Assembly (NCBI RefSeq): GCF_001953975.1
Contig: NZ_MBEJ01000119.1
Coordinates: forward strand, 1-48,106
DNA length: 48,106 nt
Origin: Mycobacterium sp. NS-7484
GTDB taxonomy: Bacteria > Actinomycetota > Actinomycetes > Mycobacteriales > Mycobacteriaceae
Reading direction: 5' to 3'
Shown: one piece after another, positions 1 to 8,425 of the stretch
How positions within the stretch are numbered: position 1 is the stretch's first letter
How the letters are laid out: every line of letters starts with the position of its first letter
The notes under the pieces: model-generated
What the model was told of the DNA's origin: nothing
The model's input: only the letters and a program-made list of their open reading frames with translations
The model's database searches: none
Position numbers and translations under genes: made by a program

Positions 1-815
1 TACGAGACAGGGGCGGTGCTTACCCACCCCCGCCTCCACCGCAGGGCGGTGGATTCCCGCCCCCGGGTTACCCGGCGCCCGGCGGATATCCCGCTCCCGG
101 CTACCCGCCGGCCGGCGCGCCCAGCTTCGGCGGTGCGCCCTACAGCGTGGGTGACGCGTTCTCCTGGGCCTGGAACAAGTTCAGCAAGCATCCCGCCGAG
201 GTGCTTGTGCCGACCCTGGTCTTCGGGCTGATCTACGTTGTGTTGCAGGTCGTCTTCCGGATGATCGAGGCGCCGTTCACCGAGGTGGAAGGTGAAGACG
301 GCTCCTACAGCTTCTCGATGGGCGGCGCCGGAATCCTGGTCTCGCTGATCGTCATGCTCGTGGGCGTGGTGATCGGCGCGGTGATCCAGTCGGCCTACAT
401 CGGCGGAATGCTCGACATCGCCAACGGCACGCCGGTGACCATCGGATCCTTCTTCCGGCCACGCAACGTCGGCAACGTCGTCGTCGCCTCGGTGGTGTCC
501 TCGGTCATCATCGGCATCGGCGTCGTCTTGTGCGTCATCCCCGGCATCATCGCCTCGATCATGTTGATGTTCACCACGGTGGCGGTGCTGGATCGCAATC
601 TCTCCGGTATCGAGGCCGTCAAGGCGAGCTTCGAGCTGTCCAAGGCCAACTTCGGGCCGGTCGCCCTGACGTGGCTCGTGGTCCTCGTCGTGGGCTTGGT
701 CGGCACCCTGCTGTGTGGCATCGGCCTGCTGGTGGCGTACCCGTTGCTGTCGCTGATCACTGTGTATGCCTGGCGCCGGCTCAACGGCGCTCAGCTGGCC
801 CCGCTGACCCCGTAG
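1..815 (+). CDS. Proline/glycine-rich N-terminus, multi-helix membrane protein (5' partial)
   Basis: The reading frame is open through the left edge, so the true start lies outside the window. The first ~45 visible residues are Pro/Gly/Tyr-rich (repeats such as GGYPAPGYPP), followed by an amphipathic stretch (DAFSWAWNKFSKHP) and about six hydrophobic segments to the C-terminus. The plan resembles actinobacterial proteins with a disordered proline-rich cytoplasmic tail and a polytopic membrane domain (DUF975/glycerophosphodiesterase-membrane-domain-like). It sits directly upstream of a second proline-rich membrane gene at 896 and may be co-transcribed with it. No catalytic motif is visible. 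Function unknown. Confidence 0.75.
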   Translation, partial: RDRGGAYPPPPPPQGGGFPPPGYPAPGGYPAPGYPPAGAPSFGGAPYSVGDAFSWAWNKFSKHPAEVLVPTLVFGLIYVVLQVVFRMIEAPFTEVEGEDGSYSFSMGGAGILVSLIVMLVGVVIGAVIQSAYIGGMLDIANGTPVTIGSFFRPRNVGNVVVASVVSSVIIGIGVVLCVIPGIIASIMLMFTTVAVLDRNLSGIEAVKASFELSKANFGPVALTWLVVLVVGLVGTLLCGIGLLVAYPLLSLITVYAWRRLNGAQLAPLTP

Positions 816-895
816 TTCGACCGCTTCGACGCCCACGGCGCGTACGGCAGAAATGCCTGCGTCGTGGGCGTCGTGCCGCGTGACATCATTTGCAC

Positions 896-1654
896 ATGAC
901 TCAGCCGCCAGGCCCCGGATATGCCCCCGGTCCCAACACGTCGAACCCGTACCCCAACCCGTATCCCCATGCGGGCCAGGGCAATCCATATGGCCCCGGG
1001 CCCACCGGCCATCCGGCACCCCCGCAGATGCCGTACTCGCCGGCCGGCGCCACCGGCTACCCGCCGCCGGCTCCGGCGCCCTACCCGCCGGCGTACCCGT
1101 CACCGCAGTGGAACCCGAACCAGCCTGTGCCGAACCCGAACGCCTACACCTCATGGCTGGATCGGGCGCTGGCCTATGTGATCGACCAGGTTCCGGTCTT
1201 CGGGATCTTGTTCGTCGGGTACGGCATTCTCATGGGCATCGTGGCGGCCGCCACGTCCTCCGGCGAGCCCTCCGACGGAGTCGTCGCACTGATAGTCCTG
1301 GCGACGCTGGCGCTGTTCGCGGCGACGCTCGCGTTCCCGGTGTGGAACTACGGCTACCGCCAGGGCAAGACCGGTCAGAGCATCGGCAAGCAGGTGATGA
1401 AGTTCAAGGTGATCAGCGAGAAGACCGGCCAGCCGATCGGATTCGGCATGTCACTGCTCCGACAGGTGGCCCACTTCGTCGACAGCATCTTCTACATCGG
1501 CTATCTGATGCCGCTGTGGGACAACAAGCGCCAGACCATCGCCGACAAATTGGTGGCCACCGTGTGCGTCCCGGCCCCCGTCACCGCTCCCGCGCCTCCG
1601 GTATTTCCCGGGCCACAGGGCGCTCCCAACCCGTACGGGTATCCGCCCCGATAG
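896..1654 (+). CDS. pra: Proline-rich antigen-like RDD-domain membrane protein (Pra homologue)
   Basis: 252 residues. Residues ~1-80 are a Pro/Tyr/Gly-rich disordered tail. The rest is an RDD domain with two hydrophobic regions: it opens with LDRALAYVIDQ (the R and D that name the family) and closes with RQTIADKLV. This matches the mycobacterial proline-rich antigen, the product of the gene before metB in M. tuberculosis (Rv1078). I chose ATG 896 over the in-frame TTG two codons upstream because MTQPPGPG is a natural N-terminus. RDD proteins are integral membrane proteins of largely unknown function, some proposed as transporters. metB follows after 12 nt, so co-transcription is likely. Confidence 0.85.
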   Translation: MTQPPGPGYAPGPNTSNPYPNPYPHAGQGNPYGPGPTGHPAPPQMPYSPAGATGYPPPAPAPYPPAYPSPQWNPNQPVPNPNAYTSWLDRALAYVIDQVPVFGILFVGYGILMGIVAAATSSGEPSDGVVALIVLATLALFAATLAFPVWNYGYRQGKTGQSIGKQVMKFKVISEKTGQPIGFGMSLLRQVAHFVDSIFYIGYLMPLWDNKRQTIADKLVATVCVPAPVTAPAPPVFPGPQGAPNPYGYPPR

Positions 1655-1666
1655 GCTCGTCACGTT

Positions 1667-2824
1667 ATGAGTGAACAGCGCAGGTGGCACGGTCTGGCCA
1701 CAAAAGCCATCCACGCCGGTTACCGACCCGACCCGGGCACCGGAGCCGTCAACACCCCGATCTATGCCAGCTCGACCTTCGCGCAGGACGGCGTCGGTGG
1801 GCTCCGCGGCGGCTTCGAGTACGCCCGCACCGGAAACCCCACCCGCCAGGCGCTGGAGGCAGCACTGGCGGCGGTCGAGGAGGCCGCCTACGGGCGGGCC
1901 TTCGCCTCGGGCATGGCCGCCACGGACTGTGCGCTGCGGGCGGTGCTGCGGCCCGGTGACCACGTGGTGATCCCCGACGACGCCTACGGCGGCACCTTCC
2001 GGCTCATCGACAAGGTGTTCTCGCAGTGGCAGGTCACGCACACCCCGGTGCCGCTGAGTGACCTGGATGCGGTGCGCTCGGCGCTCACCCCGCGGACCCG
2101 GCTGATCTGGGTGGAGACCCCGACCAACCCGTTGCTGAACGTGGCCGATATCGCCGGGATCGTGCAGATCGCGTCGTCCTCGGGGGTGAAGGTGTTGGTG
2201 GACAACACCTTTGCCTCCCCGGCGCTGCAGCAGCCGCTGCTGCTCGGGGCGGACATCGTGTTGCACTCGACCACCAAGTACATCGGTGGGCACTCGGATG
2301 TGGTGGGCGGCGCGCTGCTGACCAACGACGAGGAACTCGACGCGGCATTCGCCTTCCTGCAGAACGGCGCCGGGGCCGTGCCGGGGCCGTTCGATGCGTA
2401 TCTGACCATGCGCGGGCTCAAGACCCTGGTGCTGCGAATGCGTCAGCACAGCGAAAATGCCGCGCTGATCGCCGAATTCCTCGACGGGCATCCGGCCGTG
2501 GAAACGGTGCTCTATCCCGGCCTGGACAGCCACCCCAACCATGATGTGGCGGCGCGTCAGATGTCCGGTTTCGGCGGCATGGTCAGCCTGCGACTGCGCG
2601 GCGGGCCGGATGCGGCACGTGAATTGTGCTCGCGCACCGAGCTTTTCATTCTTGCCGAGTCGCTCGGTGGGGTGGAATCGTTGATCGAATACCCGGGTGC
2701 GATGACCCACGCCTCGACCGCCGGCTCACAGCTTGAAGTGCCCGACGACCTGGTGCGGCTGTCGGTGGGCATCGAGCATGCGGCCGACCTGCTGGCCGAC
2801 CTGGAGCAGGCCCTCGGCCACTGA
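1667..2824 (+). CDS. metB: Cystathionine gamma-synthase (PLP-dependent)
   Basis: 385 residues, normal length for the Cys/Met-metabolism PLP family. It condenses an activated homoserine ester with cysteine to give cystathionine in methionine biosynthesis. Visible hallmarks: YARTGNPTR near residue 52, the PLP-facing strand VKVLVDNTFASP near 174, the Schiff-base lysine K204 in HSTTKYIGGHSD, and the C-terminal ESLGGVESLIEYP. The mycobacterial orthologue is Rv1079. The start is ATG 1667, 12 nt after the pra-like stop; a TAGGCT hexamer at 1652-1657 could serve as a -10 box for a very short leader. Cystathionine gamma-lyase or homocysteine synthase activity cannot be excluded from sequence alone. 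Confidence 0.93.
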   Translation: MSEQRRWHGLATKAIHAGYRPDPGTGAVNTPIYASSTFAQDGVGGLRGGFEYARTGNPTRQALEAALAAVEEAAYGRAFASGMAATDCALRAVLRPGDHVVIPDDAYGGTFRLIDKVFSQWQVTHTPVPLSDLDAVRSALTPRTRLIWVETPTNPLLNVADIAGIVQIASSSGVKVLVDNTFASPALQQPLLLGADIVLHSTTKYIGGHSDVVGGALLTNDEELDAAFAFLQNGAGAVPGPFDAYLTMRGLKTLVLRMRQHSENAALIAEFLDGHPAVETVLYPGLDSHPNHDVAARQMSGFGGMVSLRLRGGPDAARELCSRTELFILAESLGGVESLIEYPGAMTHASTAGSQLEVPDDLVRLSVGIEHAADLLADLEQALGH

Positions 2825-2827
2825 CGC

Positions 2828-2885
2828 CGAGCAGACGTAAACCCGTACCTTTTCGCCAGAAAAGCTACGGGTTTACGTCTGCTCG
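2828..2885. repeat. 58-nt near-perfect palindrome, copy 1
   Basis: The left arm begins CGAGCAGACGTAAACCCGTA (2828-2847) and the right arm 2866-2885 is its exact reverse complement. The inner CTTTTC/GAAAAG also pair, leaving a C-C mismatch and a 4-nt loop. It lies between the convergent ends of metB and the GOLPH3-like gene, so it could terminate both. No T-run follows. A second copy with compensatory changes is at 26231-26288. Confidence 0.85.
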
Positions 2886-2896
2886 CGGAAGAAAAG

Positions 2897-3568
2897 TCAG
2901 GACATCAGGGCCGGGCGTAACGCCGACGTCGTCACCGCCAGATTCATCTCCGGCAGCGCCGACGCGGTCTCGTCCACCCAGCTGCCGGTGGCGATCTCGG
3001 TGGACCGGGCGTGCACCCAGCGCCAGCCCCGGTCGTTGAGGCTCAACACCGCCCCTAAGCCGTCGACGGCGTGCAGCAGGCAGATGATCGCGGCGATGGC
3101 CGGTACCGGATTGTGGCCGTCGAACAAAGCGGCCAGCAACGCCGCCCGCGCCTGGCTGACCCGCTCGCGATTGGTCAGCGGCCAGCAGTACACCGGGCGG
3201 CCCGGAAAACCCTTGCCGGGCATGCGGACGCGCCGGATCTGCCCGACGCGTTCCAGCTGCTGTTCCAGAGTGCTCTGGGTGTACCGGCCCAGTTTGGCCA
3301 GCGCCGTCTCCGGCGCCAGCGGTCGACGTTGCAGTACGTGGAACGCCGCGTCGCCGACCGGGTCGGCGGGCCAATCACCGCTCAGGGCGATCAGCCGGCC
3401 CGCCTCGACGGGCTCGTCGGCCATGGCCGGGCGAATCCGGCAGGCGTAGGCCAGGTCGAGCAGGACGGCCGCGCTGAGCACTTTCTCCCTGCGACGACGG
3501 TCCAGCCCGGGTTGTGCGGCGGCGTTGTCCAGCAAAAGCAGGAACAGGTCTTCGGCGATTTGCGCCAT
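2897..3568 (-). CDS. GOLPH3/VPS74 (GPP34) family protein
   Basis: 223 residues. The N-terminus MAQIAEDLFLLLLDNAAAQP plus RRREKVLSAAVLLDLAYACRI is typical of actinobacterial GPP34 proteins, relatives of the eukaryotic Golgi phosphoprotein 3 that binds PI4P. The fold is alpha-helical with no signal peptide or membrane segment. Its bacterial role is not established to my knowledge. It lies 35 nt downstream of greA on the same strand and may be transcribed with it. It ends against metB across the 58-nt palindrome. Start ATG at 3568. Confidence 0.75.
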   Translation of the reverse strand: MAQIAEDLFLLLLDNAAAQPGLDRRRREKVLSAAVLLDLAYACRIRPAMADEPVEAGRLIALSGDWPADPVGDAAFHVLQRRPLAPETALAKLGRYTQSTLEQQLERVGQIRRVRMPGKGFPGRPVYCWPLTNRERVSQARAALLAALFDGHNPVPAIAAIICLLHAVDGLGAVLSLNDRGWRWVHARSTEIATGSWVDETASALPEMNLAVTTSALRPALMS

Positions 3569-3603
3569 TTCCCCGACTGTAGTGCTTACCCCCGGGGCGC
3601 CCG

Positions 3604-4098
3604 TCAGGCGTGGTAGGGCTCAGCGCTGATCAGGGTGACCTTGACGGTGCTGCCGTTGGGCACGGTGTAGGTGCGCGACTCGCCGACCTTGGCGTCGATC
3701 AAAGCGCTGCCCAGCGGTGAGTTGGGGGAGTAGACCTCCAGCTTGCCGTCGCTGATGCCTTCCTGGCGGGTGGCGATCAGGAACGTCTCGGTGTCCTTCT
3801 TGTCGTCGTCGTAATACACCTTGACGACCGAACCGGGCAGTGCGACGCCGGACTGCTTGGGAGCCTCGCCGACCTTGGCGTTGTTGAGCAGCTCCTGGAG
3901 CTGACGGATCCGAGCCTCCTGCTGGCCCTGCTCCTCGCGGGCGGCGTGGTAGCCACCGTTCTCACGCAGGTCGCCCTCTTCGCGGCGATCGTTGATCTCG
4001 GCGGCGATCACCGGCCGGTTGGCGATCAGCTGATCCAGCTCCGCCTTCAACCGGTCGAATGCCTCCTGAGTGAGCCAGGTGACCTGAGTGTCGGTCAT
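3604..4098 (-). CDS. greA: Transcription elongation factor GreA
   Basis: 164 residues. GreA enters the RNA polymerase secondary channel and stimulates cleavage of backtracked transcripts. The N-terminal coiled-coil hairpin carries the expected acidic tip and GYHAAREEQ (DLRENGGYHAAREEQGQQEAR), and the C-terminal FKBP-like domain carries PGSVVKVYY and SPNSPLGSALID. The frame is open 60 codons further upstream, but ATG 4098 is preceded by AGGAG (4108-4112) at a 9-nt spacing, and MTDTQVTWLTQEAFDRL is the conserved GreA N-terminus. The orthologue is Rv1080c. The upstream leader contains a long hairpin (see 4187-4240). Confidence 0.95.
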   Translation of the reverse strand: MTDTQVTWLTQEAFDRLKAELDQLIANRPVIAAEINDRREEGDLRENGGYHAAREEQGQQEARIRQLQELLNNAKVGEAPKQSGVALPGSVVKVYYDDDKKDTETFLIATRQEGISDGKLEVYSPNSPLGSALIDAKVGESRTYTVPNGSTVKVTLISAEPYHA

Positions 4099-4186
4099 GT
4101 TCTCGTGCTCCTGTCTGTGTTGGTCCTGCGGCGCTCGCGCGCCCCCCTGTGTCCGAAGTCGGTCGTTTCCGGGCCGGAGGCATGCG

Positions 4187-4240
4187 CGTGTATTGCCGCA
4201 GACGCAAGCGCCTAACTGAGCGCTAATGCAGCAATACACG
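4187..4240 (-). promoter_or_regulatory. Inverted repeat in the greA upstream region
   Basis: The arms CGTGTATTGC (4187-4196) and GCAATACACG (4231-4240) are exact complements. Between them a second hairpin AGCGC/GCGCT (4207-4211 and 4220-4224) is nested. A third near-copy, CGTGTATCGC, lies at 4256-4265. It sits 88-142 nt upstream of greA in the otherwise gene-free stretch 4099-4336. It could be a paired operator or a structured 5' leader; the sequence does not decide which. Confidence 0.5.
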
Positions 4241-4336
4241 GCCCCAGCGAGGAACCGTGTATCGCACAATCGTACCACCGAGCGGCAGGCGAATCTTCAT
4301 GTAATCGCAGTTCGGCGTTTGTTGCGCGCCGCAGAA

Positions 4337-4759
4337 TCAGGGCGCTACCAGGTAAGACGGCACATCGGTACCGCAGCCGTAGACATCGCCGATCACGGGT
4401 GGCCGGCTCGATTTCACCTCCGCGGTCGCCTGCACCACCCGCTGATCGGATGGGCCGACCAGAAACTCGCGCCGTCCGGTTTCGCTTCCGTCGATCGAGC
4501 GGGCCCGCACGATGCACACCACGGGGATCGACGGGTCCGGCCGGGTCACCCCGATCGTCACCGACACCGTCTGGTTGTCGATCAGTTCATAGGCGCTGAG
4601 CTCGCCCTTCACCTCGCCGCTGCCCAACCGCTGGTAGGCCACGAGCGCAAGGACCACACCGGCCGCCACCACCAGGGCGACCAGGGCGAACGTGATCCAG
4701 CGCCGGGTCCGGCGGCTCATTTGGCGGGATCCGTAGCGGGCGGCAGGGCGTTCGATCAT
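4337..4759 (-). CDS. DUF4307 single-pass membrane protein (Rv1081c-like)
   Basis: 140 residues. A basic N-terminus (RYGSRQMSRRTRRW) is followed by one transmembrane helix (ITFALVALVVAAGVVLALVAY) and an extracytoplasmic domain with two cysteines (VVCIVRARS and VYGCGTDVP) that could form a disulfide. The DUF4307 assignment rests on this plan, on length (Rv1081c is of similar size) and on conserved position between greA and divergent mca. I chose ATG 4759; an internal ATG 14 codons later is also possible. The frame upstream of 4759 is not protein-like. Function unknown. Confidence 0.75.
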   Translation of the reverse strand: MIERPAARYGSRQMSRRTRRWITFALVALVVAAGVVLALVAYQRLGSGEVKGELSAYELIDNQTVSVTIGVTRPDPSIPVVCIVRARSIDGSETGRREFLVGPSDQRVVQATAEVKSSRPPVIGDVYGCGTDVPSYLVAP

Positions 4760-4874
4760 CAGAACTGGAACTATAGGTCGAGACAAGTTGGTTCCCGAGC
4801 CCAGGCAACGTCTGGACGTCGAGGCTTGGGCAGCGGGCATAGGTAAGAGGACGCCGTAGTTAGATGAAAGCGAC

Positions 4875-5741
4875 ATGAGTGAACTGCGGTTGATGGCGGT
4901 ACATGCGCACCCGGACGACGAGTCCAGCAAGGGTGCGGCGACCACCGCGCGCTATGCGGCCGAGGGAGCGCGCGTCATGGTCGTGACGCTGACCGGTGGC
5001 GAGCGCGGTGACATCCTGAACCCGGCGATGGATCTACCCGAGGTGCATGGCCGGATCCACGAGGTGCGCCGGGACGAGATGGCGAAAGCCGCCGAGATCC
5101 TCGGCGTCGAGCATCACTGGCTCGGGTTCGTCGACTCGGGCCTGCCCGAGGGTGACCCGTTGCCCGACCTGCCGGAAGGCTGTTTCGCGCTGGTTCCGCT
5201 GGACGAGCCGGTGCACCGGCTCGTGCGGGTGATCCGTGAATTCCGGCCGCACGTGCTGACCACCTACGACGAGAACGGCGGCTACCCGCACCCTGACCAC
5301 ATCCGCTGCCACCAGGTGTCGGTGGCGGCGTACGAGGCGGCCGCCGACTACCGGCTCTACCCCGATGCGGGGCAGCCGTGGAGCGTGTCGAAGCTGTACT
5401 ACAACCACGGCTTCCTGCGTCAGCGCATGCAGCTGCTGCAGGACGAGTTCGCCAAGAACGGTCAGCAGGGTCCCTTCGCCAAATGGCTCGAGCATTGGGA
5501 CCCCGATCACGACATATTCGCCAATCGGGTCACCACCCGTGTTGAATGCTCGGAGTACTTCAGTCAGCGTGACGACGCGCTGCGCGCACACGCGACCCAG
5601 ATCGACCCGAAGGGCGACTTCTTCCATGCGCCGATCGAGTGGCAGCAGCGGTTGTGGCCGACTGAGGAGTTCGAGTTGGCGCGGTCGCGCGTGCCGGTGA
5701 AGTTGCCGGAAGACGACCTGTTCACCGGGATTGAGAGATGA
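4875..5741 (+). CDS. mca: Mycothiol S-conjugate amidase
   Basis: 288 residues. Mca cleaves mycothiol S-conjugates of toxic electrophiles into GlcN-Ins and a mercapturic acid, which is exported. It belongs to the zinc-dependent LmbE/PIG-L deacetylase family. Visible zinc and catalytic motifs are AHPDDESSKGA (H12, D14, D15), the second metal histidine in GGYPHPDHIRC, and the family strand VMVVTLTGGERGDILNPA. Length matches mycobacterial Mca (Rv1082) rather than MshB. It is translationally coupled to the next gene through an ATGA overlap at 5738-5741. Its presence is a strong sign of a mycothiol-producing actinobacterium. Confidence 0.95.
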   Translation: MSELRLMAVHAHPDDESSKGAATTARYAAEGARVMVVTLTGGERGDILNPAMDLPEVHGRIHEVRRDEMAKAAEILGVEHHWLGFVDSGLPEGDPLPDLPEGCFALVPLDEPVHRLVRVIREFRPHVLTTYDENGGYPHPDHIRCHQVSVAAYEAAADYRLYPDAGQPWSVSKLYYNHGFLRQRMQLLQDEFAKNGQQGPFAKWLEHWDPDHDIFANRVTTRVECSEYFSQRDDALRAHATQIDPKGDFFHAPIEWQQRLWPTEEFELARSRVPVKLPEDDLFTGIER

Positions 5742-6049
5742 TCGACACCTTCACCGCAGTGATCACACTGCTCGCCGACGAGCCGCGTAACACCGGCCCG
5801 GAGTTCGGCAAGGCGACGCCGCTGGGTCTGCTGATCACGGTGGCGCTGCTGATCGGCACGTTCGCTCTGGTCTGGTCGATGAACCGGCACCTGCGCAAGC
5901 TTCCCGAGTCCTTCGACCCGCAGCACCCCGAGCCCGACCAGGCCGCCGACGAGGGCACCGCCGACGGCTCGGTGGACAGTTCCCTCGACCAAGCCCCCGA
6001 TCACGCCCCGGATAGCCAGGGTCAGCCACGTGAGCCGGGTACCGGGTAA
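5738..6049 (+). CDS. Small single-pass membrane protein (Rv1083-like)
   Basis: 103 residues. One transmembrane helix (LGLLITVALLIGTFALVWSM) is followed by a charged NRHLRKLPESFDP segment and an acidic, low-complexity Asp/Gln/Pro/Ser tail. The start ATG overlaps the mca stop (ATGA), and its 3' end overlaps the next gene by 20 nt, so the three genes form one coupled unit. The location matches Rv1083. Function unknown; the coupling suggests a role linked to mycothiol metabolism or envelope redox, but that is inference. Confidence 0.8.
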   Translation: MIDTFTAVITLLADEPRNTGPEFGKATPLGLLITVALLIGTFALVWSMNRHLRKLPESFDPQHPEPDQAADEGTADGSVDSSLDQAPDHAPDSQGQPREPGTG

Positions 6050-8039
6050 CACGCTCGGCGGGTCCACCAGCCCGTACCTACGCCAGCACGCCGACAATCC
6101 GGTGCACTGGCGAGAGTGGACGCCCGAGGCGCTCGCAGAGGCCGCCGAACGGGACGTCCCGATCCTGCTGTCGATCGGATACGCGGCCTGCCACTGGTGC
6201 CATGTGATGGCCCATGAGTCGTTCGAGGATGACGACGTGGCAGCGGTGCTCAACGACGGATTCGTCTGCATCAAGGTCGACCGTGAGGAGCGTCCGGATC
6301 TGGACGCGGTGTACATGAACGCCACCGTCGCCCTGACCGGGCAGGGCGGCTGGCCGATGACCTGCTTCCTGACCCCCGACGGCCGGCCCTTCTTCTGTGG
6401 CACCTACTACCCCAAGCTCGGTTTCCTGCAACTGCTGGCCGCTGTCGCCGAGACCTGGCGCGACCGCCGCGACGAGGTCGAACGGGCCTCGGATCAGATC
6501 ACCGCCGAGCTGCGGTCGATGTCGGCCGGGCTGCCCGGCGGGGAAGCGCCGGTGGCCCCCGAGCTGTGCAACCACGCGGTGGCCGCAGTGCTGAACGACG
6601 AGGATTCCGCAAACGGAGGATTCGGCGGAGCCCCCAAGTTTCCGCCCTCGGCCCTGCTGGAAGCGTTGCTGCGCCACCACGAACGCACCGGGTCGGTGGC
6701 CGCGTTGCAGGCCGTGCAGCGCACCTGCTCGGCGATGGCCCGCGGCGGTATCTATGACCAGCTGGCCGGTGGCTTCGCCCGCTACAGCGTCGACCCGCAC
6801 TGGGTGGTGCCGCATTTCGAAAAGATGCTTTACGACAATGCGCTGTTGCTGCGGGCCTATGCGCACCTGGCGCGTCGCACGCAGGACCCATTGGCGCGCA
6901 AGATAACCCAGGAAACCGCCACGTTCGTGCTGTCGGACCTGGAGGCCGGTGGCATGTTCACCTCGGCATTGGACGCCGATGCCGGGGGACATGAGGGTTT
7001 GACCTATGTGTGGACCCCGGACGAACTGCGTTCTGTTCTGGGCGACGACGACGGCGCTTGGGCTGCTTCACTTTTCGGCGTGACGCCGGCCGGCACGTTC
7101 GAGCACGGGGCCTCGGTGCTGCAGCTGCGGCGCGATCCGGACGACGAAGCCCGCTTCGAGGCGGTACGCACGAAGTTGTCGGCCGCCCGCGCGCTGCGTC
7201 CCCAGCCGGCCCGCGACGACAAGGTGGTGACCGCCTGGAACGGCCTGGCCATCACAGCCCTGGCCGAGGCGTCGGTGGCGCTGAATCGGCCCGAATTCCT
7301 TTCTGCCGCAGAGCAATGCGCACGACGGATACTGGATCTGCACCTGGTGCACGGACGGCTGCGCCGGGCCAGCCTGGGTGGCCAGGTGGGCGACAGCGCG
7401 GCGATTCTGGAGGACCACGCGGCGCTGGCCACTGCGTTGCTGACGCTCTACCAGCTGACCGGGTTCGGGCTGGACGAGGCCACCGGCCTGCTGGACACCG
7501 CGCTGGACCATTTCGCCGATCCGGATCAGCCGGGTCGGTGGTTCGACACCGCCGACGATGCCGAGCAACTCATGGTTCGGCCGGCGGACCCGATCGACGG
7601 CGCGACGCCGTCAGGCGCGTCGCTGATCGCCGAGGCGCTACAGCTGGGCGGCCACCTGACCGGCTCACCGCGCTATCTCGATGCCGCACAAGCGACTTTG
7701 TCCTCCGCGACGCCGATCTTGGCGCGCGCGGCCCGCTCCGGCGGGCATTGGCTGGCGGTGGCCGAGGCCCAGGTGCGCGGGCCGATCCAGATCGCGGTGG
7801 CCGGTGAGGCGACCTCTGATCTCTTGGCCGCCGCACGCCGCATGGCACCCGGTGGGGCGATCGTGATCGGTGGCGCCCCCGGCTCTTCGGCGCTACTCAA
7901 TGGACGCGATCGGGTGGACGGCGCCGACGCCGCATACGTCTGCCGCGGCACGGTGTGCGACCTGCCGGTGACGACGGTCGCCGAGCTCGCCATCTCACTG
8001 GGTGGTGAACTGCCGGACGGTTCAACCGGCGCCGTGTAG
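6030..8039 (+). CDS. Thioredoxin-domain/six-hairpin glycosidase-like protein (YyaL/DUF255 family)
   Basis: 669 residues. The N-terminal ~160 residues form the DUF255 thioredoxin-like domain with the sequence SIGYAACHWCHVMAHESFED, which contains a CxxC pair. The rest is the alpha/alpha-barrel region seen in bacterial YyaL and human SPATA20 (GGFGGAPKFP, GGIYDQLAGGFARYSVD, HWVVPHFEKMLYDNALLLRAY). The orthologue is Rv1084. The GTG start at 6030 lies inside the preceding gene. The enzymatic role is not established; a thiol-disulfide function fits the CxxC and the mca neighbour. Confidence 0.9.
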   Translation: MSRVPGNTLGGSTSPYLRQHADNPVHWREWTPEALAEAAERDVPILLSIGYAACHWCHVMAHESFEDDDVAAVLNDGFVCIKVDREERPDLDAVYMNATVALTGQGGWPMTCFLTPDGRPFFCGTYYPKLGFLQLLAAVAETWRDRRDEVERASDQITAELRSMSAGLPGGEAPVAPELCNHAVAAVLNDEDSANGGFGGAPKFPPSALLEALLRHHERTGSVAALQAVQRTCSAMARGGIYDQLAGGFARYSVDPHWVVPHFEKMLYDNALLLRAYAHLARRTQDPLARKITQETATFVLSDLEAGGMFTSALDADAGGHEGLTYVWTPDELRSVLGDDDGAWAASLFGVTPAGTFEHGASVLQLRRDPDDEARFEAVRTKLSAARALRPQPARDDKVVTAWNGLAITALAEASVALNRPEFLSAAEQCARRILDLHLVHGRLRRASLGGQVGDSAAILEDHAALATALLTLYQLTGFGLDEATGLLDTALDHFADPDQPGRWFDTADDAEQLMVRPADPIDGATPSGASLIAEALQLGGHLTGSPRYLDAAQATLSSATPILARAARSGGHWLAVAEAQVRGPIQIAVAGEATSDLLAAARRMAPGGAIVIGGAPGSSALLNGRDRVDGADAAYVCRGTVCDLPVTTVAELAISLGGELPDGSTGAV

Positions 8040-8049
8040 CCTCGCGGCC

Positions 8050-8424
8050 ATGAGCCACGATGCCGCAGCCCTGGAATCCTTCGTCAAGCGTTACCTAGAC
8101 ACCGTTGCCGGTGGTTCCGCGGCCGAGGTCGCCGCGCTGTACGCCGACGACGCGACGCTGGAGGATCCGGTGGGCAGCGGTGAGGTGCACATCGGACGCC
8201 AGGCGATCGAGGGCTTCTACAAGAACCTCACCGCGGCAGGCGCCGCCATCACGACCGAGCTGCTGCAGTTCCGTCCGGGCGGCCATGAGGCGGCGTTCCT
8301 GTTTGCCATCAACGTCGGTGACGCGATGCGGATCGAGCCGATCGAGGTGATGACGTTCAACGCCGACGGCCAGATCACCGCGATGAAGGCATACTGGTCG
8401 GCCGCCGACGTCAAGCAGCTGTAG
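8050..8424 (+). CDS. Steroid Delta5-3-ketoisomerase-like protein (SnoaL/NTF2 fold)
   Basis: 124 residues. It resembles Comamonas/Pseudomonas ketosteroid isomerase closely: Y15 in KRYLDTV aligns with catalytic Tyr14, and D39 in LYADDATLEDPVGS aligns with the proton-shuttling Asp38. The hydrogen-bonding Asp99 is replaced by E99 in PIEVMTF, which keeps the acid. In sterol catabolism such an enzyme would shift the double bond of a 3-keto-5-ene steroid. I see no KstR motif nearby. I chose ATG 8050 rather than an in-frame start inside the previous gene; TAGCCT at 8037-8042 could be a -10 for a near-leaderless transcript. Other NTF2-like activities are possible. Confidence 0.75.
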   Translation: MSHDAAALESFVKRYLDTVAGGSAAEVAALYADDATLEDPVGSGEVHIGRQAIEGFYKNLTAAGAAITTELLQFRPGGHEAAFLFAINVGDAMRIEPIEVMTFNADGQITAMKAYWSAADVKQL

Positions 8425-8425
8425 C

